Assembly (NCBI GenBank): GCA_902463875.1
Contig: CABQHR010000045.1
Location: 1-10,570 of the forward strand
Length of the DNA stretch: 10,570 nucleotides
DNA from: an uncultured Collinsella sp.
GTDB taxonomy: Bacteria > Actinomycetota > Coriobacteriia > Coriobacteriales > Coriobacteriaceae
Direction: 5' to 3'
The notes under the pieces were generated by a model. It was not told where the DNA came from, did no database searches, and saw only the letters and a program-made list of their open reading frames with translations. Both the position numbers and the translations under genes were made by a program. Positions 4,703-10,570 of this stretch are shown piece after piece (positions within the stretch are counted from its first letter, which is position 1; each line of letters starts with the position of its first letter).

Positions 4703-7480
4703 TTACTTCTTTCCGAATTTGATCTTAATCGCACGTTTCAAAGCATACTTGCCCAGGCTGGGGAGCTTTTGCTCGTATTTGACCATCGTTGAGCACTCGG
4801 GGCGGTCGCGATCCAGATGGATGGCGTCAAACGCGCACTTGGTGGTGCACAGGCCACAGCCGATGCACTTGTTGGGGTCGACGATCGAGGCGCCGCAGCC
4901 AAGGCAGCGGGCGGTCTCGGCGCGCACCTGCTCTTCGGTAAAGGTCTCGACGTACTCGCTAAACGGCGCGGCCTTCTCGCGCTCGCGGTCCACGTGGGCA
5001 ACCTCGCGGCTCGCGTTGTCGTAGCTCTCAATCACGACATCGTCGCGGTCGAGCGCGGTGTAGCGGCGCTGGTTGCGGCCGATGGTGAGCGTGGACCCCG
5101 GCTGCACAAAGCGATGGATGGACACGGCGGCCTCGTGGCCGGCGGCGATGGCATCGATGGCAAAACTCGGACCGGTGTAGACGTCGCCGCCCACAAAGAT
5201 GTCTGGCTCGGCGGTCTGGTAGGTCTGAGGATCGGCAAGGGCACCCTGACCGCGGCCAAGCTCCACCTTGGAGCCAGCCAGCAGGTCGCCCCACACAATG
5301 GACTGGCCGATGGACATGACCACGCGGTCGGCATCGACGCGGCGCAGGTCGTTCTCGTCGTACTCGGGCGCAAAACGGCCCTCGTCGTCAAAGACACGCG
5401 TGCAGCGCTTGAAGGTGATGCCGCGCACATGACCGGCCTCGTCCAGGTGAACCTCCTTGGGGCCCCAACCGCAGCTGATGTGCGCGCCGTCCTCGATGGC
5501 CTCGCGACGCTCCTCCTCGCTGGCGGGCATCTGGGCCTCGCTCTCCAGGCAGAACATCTCAACATGCTCAGAGCCCAGACGGCAGGCGTTGCGCGCGACA
5601 TCGATAGCAACGTTGCCGCCGCCCACCACGATGGTGCGGCCGGGCAGCGCGTCAATCTTGCCGCTGTTGACCTCGCGCAAGAAGTCGACGGCCACGGTCA
5701 CATCCTCGGCATCCTCGCCCGGAATACTGGCAAGGCGGCCGCCCTGGCAGCCAATGGCAACGTAGAAGGCCTTAAAGCCCTGCGCGCGCAGCTCGTCGAG
5801 CGTCACGTCGCGACCGACTTCCACGCCATAGCGGAACTCGGCACCCATCAGGCGAATGACCTCAACCTCGGCCTCGATAACGTCCTTTTCCAGCTTAAAG
5901 CTGGGAATGCCATAGGTGAGCATGCCGCCCGGGCGCTCGTTTTTCTCGAACACGACGGGCTTGTAGCCCTTCTCGGCCAGGTAGAAAGCGCAGGACAGAC
6001 CGGCCGGGCCGGCACCGATGATGGCGATCTTCTGGTCGAAGCCGCCGGCACGCGTCGGCGTCACCACGGGCGGGACATAGCGAGTCGCGGCGTCCAGATC
6101 GCGCTGGGCGATAAACTTCTTGACCTCGTCGATGGCCACGGCCTCGTCCACGCGACCACGGGTGCAGGCATCCTCGCAGCGGCGGTTGCACACACGGCCG
6201 CAGATAGCGGGCAGCGGGTTCTCGCGCTTAATGAGCGCCAGTGCCTCGTCATAGCGGCCCTGCGCCGCGAGCTTCAAATAGCCCTGAACGGCAACGTGCG
6301 CGGGGCAGGCCGTCTTGCAGGGAGCGGTGCCGGACTCATGCGTCTCGATGCGGTTGTCGTTGCGGTAGTTGGGCGACCACTTGGTGTGTTCCCACTTGGT
6401 GGCATCGGGCAGCTCCTGGCGCGGATACTCGGGCACCTGTCCGCCGGCCTTTTTGCTGCAGAGCTTCTGGCCCAGCTTGGCGGCGCCGGCCGGGCACACC
6501 TCAACGCAGCGACCGCAGGCCACGCACTTGTCCTTCTCGACCTTGGCGACATAGGCCGAGCGCGACAGGTTGGGCGTGTTGAACAGCTGCGAGGTGCGCA
6601 GGGCGTAGCACACGTTGACGTTGCAGTTGCAGATGGCGAAGATTTTGTTCTCACCGTCAATGTTGGTGATCTGGTGCACAAAGCCGTTGTCCTCGGCCTG
6701 GCGCAAGATGTCGTAAACCTCGTCGCGGGTCACGTAATGGCCACGATCGGTCTCGACCACGTAGTCGGCCATATCGCCCACGGCGATGCACCAATCGGCC
6801 GGGTCGTCGGCGCAGCCCTCACCCATCACGCGACGGCTCGCGCGGCAGCTGCAGGTGCTAGCGGCATACTTACCCTCGTATTTGTCGAGCCAATGCTCGA
6901 TATGCTCAATAGGCACCGAGGTGCTTGCGGCGTCGATGGCCTTCTCGACCGGAATGACGTGCATGCCGATACCGGCGCCTCCGGGCGGCACCATCGGCGT
7001 GGCGCGGGACAGCGGCCCCTTGGACGCCTGCTCAAAGAACTTGGCATAGACCGGATGCTCCTCGAGCTGGCTCACGCGCATGTTGAGGAACTCGGCGGAA
7101 CCCGGCACCAGCATGGGCAGTACCCACTGCTTGGCGCGCTCGGGGTTTTCCCAGTTGTACTCGAGCAGACCCGTGTAGCTCATGTCGTCGAGCATCTTCT
7201 CGATATCGGCCTCGGGCATGCCGGTGAGCTTGACCATCTCGGGCAGCGTATAGGGACGACGCATCTTCATCTTGCAGAGCACTTCGGCCTGCTCGTCGGT
7301 TGCGGCCTCGGCAAACGACCAGTACTCGTAGCCCAGCAGCTCGTCGCGATGCAGCAGACGGTTGGTGCAGTGCTCGCACAGCTTGACGATTGCCTCGCGC
7401 GGATGCTCCGGCAGCGGCGGCACAAACTCCGCGCCGATATCGGGCTCGGTGTAACTAATCCCCGGTCCGTTGAGAATCAT
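4703..7480 (-). CDS. Multi-cluster Fe-S FAD-dependent NAD(P)H oxidoreductase (GltD/NfnB/AegA-like core)
   Basis: This 925-residue soluble redox protein probably moves electrons between NAD(P)H and iron-sulfur carriers through FAD. Residues 1-300 are an unusual module: a CEHC pair (35/38), a winged-helix-like stretch (77-106), a Cys cluster (STCSCRASRRVMGEGC, C210/C212/C223/C231) and CNCNVNVC (C284/C286/C291). Next is a ferredoxin motif CVACGRCVEVC (319-329). The GltD-type Fe-S domain has CKTAC (388/392) and CGRVCNRRCEDAC (427-439). The FAD Rossmann motif is GAGPAGLSC (489-497), and the second nucleotide-binding motif is VGGGNVAIDVAR (619-630). FVGGDVYTGPSFAIDAIAAG (762-781) is the usual FAD end motif. 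The C-terminus carries RCLGCG (858-863) and a ferredoxin motif CIGCGLCTTKC (872-882). ATG at 7480 has GAAGG 7 nt upstream. No gltB partner is present. It is divergent from tetR. Substrate is unknown. Confidence 0.88.
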   Translation of the reverse strand: MILNGPGISYTEPDIGAEFVPPLPEHPREAIVKLCEHCTNRLLHRDELLGYEYWSFAEAATDEQAEVLCKMKMRRPYTLPEMVKLTGMPEADIEKMLDDMSYTGLLEYNWENPERAKQWVLPMLVPGSAEFLNMRVSQLEEHPVYAKFFEQASKGPLSRATPMVPPGGAGIGMHVIPVEKAIDAASTSVPIEHIEHWLDKYEGKYAASTCSCRASRRVMGEGCADDPADWCIAVGDMADYVVETDRGHYVTRDEVYDILRQAEDNGFVHQITNIDGENKIFAICNCNVNVCYALRTSQLFNTPNLSRSAYVAKVEKDKCVACGRCVEVCPAGAAKLGQKLCSKKAGGQVPEYPRQELPDATKWEHTKWSPNYRNDNRIETHESGTAPCKTACPAHVAVQGYLKLAAQGRYDEALALIKRENPLPAICGRVCNRRCEDACTRGRVDEAVAIDEVKKFIAQRDLDAATRYVPPVVTPTRAGGFDQKIAIIGAGPAGLSCAFYLAEKGYKPVVFEKNERPGGMLTYGIPSFKLEKDVIEAEVEVIRLMGAEFRYGVEVGRDVTLDELRAQGFKAFYVAIGCQGGRLASIPGEDAEDVTVAVDFLREVNSGKIDALPGRTIVVGGGNVAIDVARNACRLGSEHVEMFCLESEAQMPASEEERREAIEDGAHISCGWGPKEVHLDEAGHVRGITFKRCTRVFDDEGRFAPEYDENDLRRVDADRVVMSIGQSIVWGDLLAGSKVELGRGQGALADPQTYQTAEPDIFVGGDVYTGPSFAIDAIAAGHEAAVSIHRFVQPGSTLTIGRNQRRYTALDRDDVVIESYDNASREVAHVDREREKAAPFSEYVETFTEEQVRAETARCLGCGASIVDPNKCIGCGLCTTKCAFDAIHLDRDRPECSTMVKYEQKLPSLGKYALKRAIKIKFGKK

Positions 7481-7550
7481 GGTTGTCCCTTCTCTTGCCG
7501 CAGCCCAACGAGGCCGCAGCGCCCCTCTTTTTACGGGCCCGACATGCCCC

Positions 7551-7640
7551 CATGCCGTTCGCCCAATATTGTTGACATTGTGTCAAAAATAGTATTGACG
7601 AACCGTCAACAATATTCAAGACTGTTAGGCGAACGGTCAA
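7551..7640. promoter_or_regulatory. Divergent operator cluster between the oxidoreductase and tetR genes
   Basis: Two 15-bp perfect dyads, TTGACATTGTGTCAA (7572-7586) and TTGACGAACCGTCAA (7595-7609), lie 23 bp apart centre to centre. They are enclosed by a perfect 12-bp inverted repeat, AATATTGTTGAC (7565-7576) with GTCAACAATATT (7605-7616). Outside these is a further 9-bp inverted repeat, CCGTTCGCC (7555-7563) with GGCGAACGG (7628-7636). The right-hand outer copy is part of a degenerate third site, TAGGCGAACGGTCAA (7626-7640), which matches 12 of 15 bases of the second dyad. TetR proteins commonly bind such dyads next to their own gene, so this is the expected site of autoregulation and of control of both divergent genes. 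TTGACA/TTGACG also resemble -35 boxes, but no clean -10 partner was found on either strand. Confidence 0.75.
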
Positions 7641-7667
7641 GCAAAAGAGGATGAAAGGCGGCAAAAC

Positions 7668-8330
7668 ATGGGCAACAACACGGCAGGTACCTCTGTGGTC
7701 GATGCCGTCCCCGCATCCGATAGCGCGGCAAAGCGCTTGACGGGCGACGAACGCCGTCGCGAGATTCTCGATGCCGTGCGCACCGTAAGCTCCGAGCTGG
7801 GCGTGTCCCACCTATCGGTATCGGCTGTGACCAAGCGAGCCGGCTGCACGCGTTCATTGTTCTACCACTACTTTGCCGATATGGACGCCGCCGTCACCGC
7901 TGTCATGGACGAGGCAATCGACGGCTTCATTACCGAGCTCGAGCAGTGGAATGCCAGCCGCACGGTTGGCGACATCGAGGGGGCGCTCGACACCGTCGCC
8001 CCGCTCTTTAAGCGCCTGGTCGCCAGCGGCCACGAACTGCCGAGCACCCTGACCTCCAGCAGCGGCGCGCTCTACGGCGGCTTTTTGCACAACGTGGTCC
8101 AACGCGTGGCGCAGTATATCTGCGACACCACCGTGGTGGATTTTGTCGCCCATCATGAGCTACGCATCGACCATGTCTACGAGACGTTCTACACCCTCAT
8201 CATGGGGTTGTTGATGTATATCCGCACGCACCCCGATGTGCCCGACGAGACGGTCAAGGAAATCATCGCCTCGACGCTCCACATCGAGGGCTACACCGCC
8301 AAGTATCCCGAGCGCAGGCCCGGGAACTGA
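7668..8330 (+). CDS. TetR/AcrR family transcriptional regulator
   Basis: This 220-residue one-component regulator has a helix-turn-helix in the usual TetR place. GDERRREILDAVRTVSSELG (26-45) forms helix 1, followed by the HTH VSAVTKRAGCTRSLFYHYFA (51-70) with the family's FYHYF ending. The rest is a mainly helical ligand-binding and dimer domain without a recognisable ligand signature. A flexible N-terminal extension of about 25 residues precedes the HTH. The start at 7668 has AAAGG about 9 nt upstream. An ATG at 7651 is in another frame. It is divergent from the Fe-S oxidoreductase gene across a stretch packed with TTGAC-type dyads. The DUF5692 gene follows it 63 nt later on the same strand, making both likely targets. 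The inducer is unknown. Confidence 0.92.
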   Translation: MGNNTAGTSVVDAVPASDSAAKRLTGDERRREILDAVRTVSSELGVSHLSVSAVTKRAGCTRSLFYHYFADMDAAVTAVMDEAIDGFITELEQWNASRTVGDIEGALDTVAPLFKRLVASGHELPSTLTSSSGALYGGFLHNVVQRVAQYICDTTVVDFVAHHELRIDHVYETFYTLIMGLLMYIRTHPDVPDETVKEIIASTLHIEGYTAKYPERRPGN

Positions 8331-8347
8331 CGACATTTGGCCAAACT

Positions 8348-8375
8348 GCCCGCGATTGGAAGAGGGGCCGCGGGC
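8348..8375 (+). promoter_or_regulatory. Short inverted repeat before the DUF5692 gene
   Basis: GCCCGCG (8348-8354) and CGCGGGC (8369-8375) form a perfect 7-bp stem with a 14-nt loop in the gap between tetR and the next gene, ending a few bases before the GAAAGGAGAG Shine-Dalgarno. No T-tract follows. It may be an mRNA hairpin, or simple GC-rich chance. Confidence 0.3.
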
Positions 8376-8393
8376 GTGTGAAAGGAGAGCAGC

Positions 8394-9401
8394 ATGCTGT
8401 TCGATGTTTGGGGTAGCGATACCCTTATCCACTGGGCCGGCTGGGCCATGGTCTTTATTGGCCTGATCGTACTCAACGAGGTCGGCCGCCGCACCAAGCT
8501 GGGCGCGGCCATCATCTTTGGCGTGGCTCCGCTGGCCATGACCATCTACTGCGTCGCCATCGCCGTCGGCGTTTCGCAGGGCGCCGAGTGGGCGCTCACC
8601 AACCCCACGCATGTGTACCAGAACAGCTGGTTCCACTACGCCAAGGTGTATGCGGCGCTGGCCGGCTGCTGGGGCTTTATCGCCATTAAGTACCAGTGGG
8701 GCAAGATCGGCAAGGCGCATTGGTTCCGCGCATGGCCGTTTGTGATCGTCGCCATCAACATCATGATCGCCGTCGTATCCGACTTTGAGAGCGCCTATCA
8801 CTTCTTTGTCCTGGGCGAGTCCACCTGGGTCACTTCCGAGGGCGCCACGCAGCTCGCCGGCTGGAACAACGTGTTCAACGGCATCGCCGGCATCATCAAC
8901 ATCTTCTGCATGACCGGTTGGTGGAGCGTCTACGCCTCCGAGGACAAGACCGACATGCTGTGGCCCGACATGACCTGGGTCTACATCATCGCCTACGATA
9001 TCTGGAACTTCTGCTACACCTACAACTGCCTGCCCACCCACTCCTGGTTCTGCGGCTTTGCGCTGCTGCTGGCGCCCACCGTCGCCGCCTTTATCTGGAA
9101 CAAGGGCGGCTGGATCCAGAACCGCGCCTTTACGCTAGCCATTTGGTGCATGTTTGCCCAGGTGTTCCCCTACTTCCAGGAGGAGTCCATCTTTGTAACG
9201 CACTCTACGCTCGACCCCACCGCTGCCACCGCGGTCTCCATTGCCGCGCTGATCGCCAACATCGCCGCGATCATCTACATCGTCTACCGCGCCAAGAAGC
9301 TCGGCCGCAATCCCTACAAGCAGGATGTCTTTGAGGGCACCAGCGATTGGGAGAAGGCAACCGCCCGCCGCGCCAAGGTCGACTACGCGCACGCCGAGTA
9401 A
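8394..9401 (+). CDS. DUF5692 family polytopic membrane protein
   Basis: This 335-residue integral membrane protein is recognised as resembling DUF5692, a family without an assigned function. About nine hydrophobic segments are visible, near residues 12-29, 38-60, 82-100, 113-129, 157-178, 195-212, 217-235, 244-262 and 278-299. The charged tail (KKLGRNPYKQDVFEG onward) is probably cytosolic. The protein is strikingly rich in Trp, Tyr and Phe, with aromatic clusters such as QNSWFHYAKVY (76-86), MTGWWSVYA (173-181) and YDIWNFCYTYNCLPTHSWFC (201-220). The last has three Cys and a His that could bind a cofactor or metal, but this is only a suggestion. ATG at 8394 is preceded by AAAGGAGAG. It lies 63 nt behind tetR and is probably co-transcribed. 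It ends before a strong terminator. Transporter, redox or sensor roles are all open. Confidence 0.85.
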   Translation: MLFDVWGSDTLIHWAGWAMVFIGLIVLNEVGRRTKLGAAIIFGVAPLAMTIYCVAIAVGVSQGAEWALTNPTHVYQNSWFHYAKVYAALAGCWGFIAIKYQWGKIGKAHWFRAWPFVIVAINIMIAVVSDFESAYHFFVLGESTWVTSEGATQLAGWNNVFNGIAGIINIFCMTGWWSVYASEDKTDMLWPDMTWVYIIAYDIWNFCYTYNCLPTHSWFCGFALLLAPTVAAFIWNKGGWIQNRAFTLAIWCMFAQVFPYFQEESIFVTHSTLDPTAATAVSIAALIANIAAIIYIVYRAKKLGRNPYKQDVFEGTSDWEKATARRAKVDYAHAE

Positions 9402-9469
9402 CATGTTGGCCGCTGTTGGCACTTGGGCATAGGCCCGCTCACCAGGCCTTTCAATCCAATGTCTCGCAG

Positions 9470-9510
9470 AGCCCCCGAAAAGCGTTTCGCTCGCTTTCCG
9501 GGGGCTTTTT
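9470..9510 (+). terminator. Intrinsic terminator after the DUF5692 gene
   Basis: GCCCCCG (9471-9477) pairs with CGGGGGC (9499-9505). After one mismatch the stem continues with AAAGCG/CGCTTT (9479-9484/9492-9497) around a 7-nt loop. TTTTT (9506-9510) follows directly. This is a textbook factor-independent terminator on the plus strand, about 70 nt after the stop codon, and it should end the tetR-DUF5692 transcript. Confidence 0.9.
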
Positions 9511-9579
9511 GTCGTTGCGCCTCTATTCATCTATTCAAAAACACGCGCATATATAAAATCGGATTTCAAATCATGCGGC

Positions 9580-9601
9580 GGCTCTATGGAGCCCCGTTTT
9601 T
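9580..9601 (+). terminator. Small hairpin with T-run upstream of the right-edge gene
   Basis: GGCTC (9580-9584) and GAGCC (9589-9593) form a 5-bp stem with a TATG loop, followed by CCG and TTTTT (9597-9601). It could be a weak second terminator, or a leader attenuator for the gene starting at 9640. An A/T-rich TATATAAAAT stretch just upstream (about 9549-9558) is the only -10-like sequence, with no good -35. Confidence 0.35.
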
Positions 9602-9639
9602 GGGTACATTGTTGTCCCGATATTGAGCTTGGGGGATAT

Positions 9640-10570
9640 ATGAAAGATGAGACGATGGGCCAAGAGGATGCGGTCCAAGATGCAGAAGCGTGTGCCGAGG
9701 CCCTGGAGAGTCTAGACCAGATCGCGCTGGCCGAGATTACGTTTGACGATTCGAGCGTTAATGTGCAGGATGAGCCGGAAATCGAGGCGCAGCTCGATGA
9801 TCAGGATGCAAAAGACGATGGCGCCGCGCCCACCGAAGACGAGGCAGGTCACGAAGACACCGAAAGCGAGGCCGGCAATCAGCCCGAATCCGACACGGGC
9901 GAGGAAACCGTCTTGCTCGACAGCTTGCCGGCCGAGGATTCGCTGACCCGCGAGCTTCCTGGCCTGGGTTCCGCACCAGCCGTGGACGAGACCATCGCCA
10001 TGGGCGATATTCCCCTACCGTCCGTTCCTTCGGCACGCGAGGCCGAGGTTCGTCATCGCAAGATGTCGCCCAAGCGCCGCAATCTGATGGTCGCCGGTAT
10101 CGTGGCCGCCGCGCTCGTCGCCGGCGGTGCAGGCTATGCTGCCTGGAACGGATATCAGCAAGAGCAGGCTGCCGCTGTCGCCGCCAATGCCCACACGATG
10201 ATGTCGGTGCAGATTGGCGTGCATGCCGCGGGCCTCGACTGTTCCACCAGCTCTAAGATTCCCGTACAGGTGAGCGGTCAGGACGCTGATGGCTCATCCG
10301 TGAGCGAAACGCTCTATGTTGACGAGCACGGCCGCGGCATCAAACTGCTGCCCGGCGATTACACGCTCTCCATCGCTGCCTCTCCCATCGCGGCCGACGG
10401 CACCATCTATACCGTCCCGACCACCAAGGCGCAGGTCACGATCAAGAGCGACGGACAGGACCTAAGCAGCCAGGCCGCCTTTAAGCTCAAGGTGCCTTCG
10501 GCCGACACGGTGACTGACGACCAGATCGATGCCGCCGCCAAATATGCCGAGGAGGGAGGCGCGAGCTCCG
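9640..10570 (+). CDS. Single-pass membrane protein with acidic cytosolic domain (3' end outside window)
   Basis: An open frame of 310 codons runs from ATG 9640 to the window end without a stop, so the gene is partial. Residues 1-135 are strongly acidic and low in complexity (many Asp, Glu, Ala and Gln), probably disordered. A basic patch RHRKMSPKRRN (138-148) is followed by a hydrophobic segment LMVAGIVAAALVAGGAGYAAW (149-169 approximately). With the positive charges in front, a type II topology with the C-terminal part outside is expected. The outer part (190 onward) looks beta-rich, with LLPGDYTLSIAASPIAADGT (236-255) resembling Ig- or carboxypeptidase-regulatory-like strands. GGGGGA lies just before the start. 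An ATG at 9655 is an alternative. I do not recognise a named family. A cell-envelope role is likely but inferred only from topology. Confidence 0.8.
   Translation, partial: MKDETMGQEDAVQDAEACAEALESLDQIALAEITFDDSSVNVQDEPEIEAQLDDQDAKDDGAAPTEDEAGHEDTESEAGNQPESDTGEETVLLDSLPAEDSLTRELPGLGSAPAVDETIAMGDIPLPSVPSAREAEVRHRKMSPKRRNLMVAGIVAAALVAGGAGYAAWNGYQQEQAAAVAANAHTMMSVQIGVHAAGLDCSTSSKIPVQVSGQDADGSSVSETLYVDEHGRGIKLLPGDYTLSIAASPIAADGTIYTVPTTKAQVTIKSDGQDLSSQAAFKLKVPSADTVTDDQIDAAAKYAEEGGASS

Noticed and set aside
4817..7654. Very long open frame (945 codons) on the plus strand opposite the oxidoreductase
   Set aside because: It mirrors the sense gene in a frame kept open by GC-rich codon use. Its translation is low-complexity Ala/Gly/Leu/Val/His, with no family motif, while the sense strand has clear Fe-S and FAD motifs.
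8160..9041. 293-codon open frame on the minus strand opposite the DUF5692 gene
   Set aside because: Lies opposite a gene with good membrane helices and SD. The antisense product has shadow-type composition.
9446..9456. 11-mer GCCTTTCAATC shared with 4579-4589 of the 88-nt element
   Set aside because: A match of this length is expected by chance in a window of this size, and the surrounding bases do not fold like the element.

Overview
The window looks like a chromosomal segment of a high-GC, anaerobic actinobacterium of the Coriobacteriia, most likely a Collinsella-type gut organism. This is inferred from the high-GC coding regions, the gene mix (mannose-family PTS with DUF956, multi-cluster FAD oxidoreductase, TetR, DUF5692) and SD-led starts. 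No taxonomic search was possible.

Layout, left to right. A tRNA-Arg(CCU) gene (33-108, minus) is followed by about 300 bases with no gene but with a regular array of imperfect hairpins at a 61-62 bp period. Next, all on the minus strand, lies a mannose-family PTS operon read in the order EIIAB, EIIC, EIID, DUF956/ManO (3696 down to 414). A strong intercistronic hairpin sits between EIID and ManO. An AT-rich control region (about 3700-4016) precedes the operon, and a 55-nt palindromic terminator closes the upstream hypA gene (4083-4508). Upstream of hypA are an RBS-proximal hairpin, an 88-nt nested hairpin element, and a 925-residue FAD and iron-sulfur oxidoreductase gene (4703-7480, minus).

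The oxidoreductase is divergent from a tetR gene (7668-8330, plus), which is followed by a polytopic DUF5692 membrane protein gene (8394-9401, plus). The 187-bp space between the divergent genes holds a dense, nested set of TTGAC-type inverted repeats, so TetR probably controls both directions. After an intrinsic terminator, a type II single-pass membrane protein gene begins at 9640 and runs off the right edge.

Functional reading: the left half encodes sugar uptake and phosphorylation. The middle and right encode a redox unit: a soluble NAD(P)H/Fe-S flavoprotein, an orphan nickel-insertion factor HypA, a TetR sensor and a membrane protein of unknown function. The least described material is (a) the TetR / DUF5692 / multi-cluster oxidoreductase divergon, and (b) three kinds of palindromic intergenic element, two copies of one of which lie at or beside gene stop codons.
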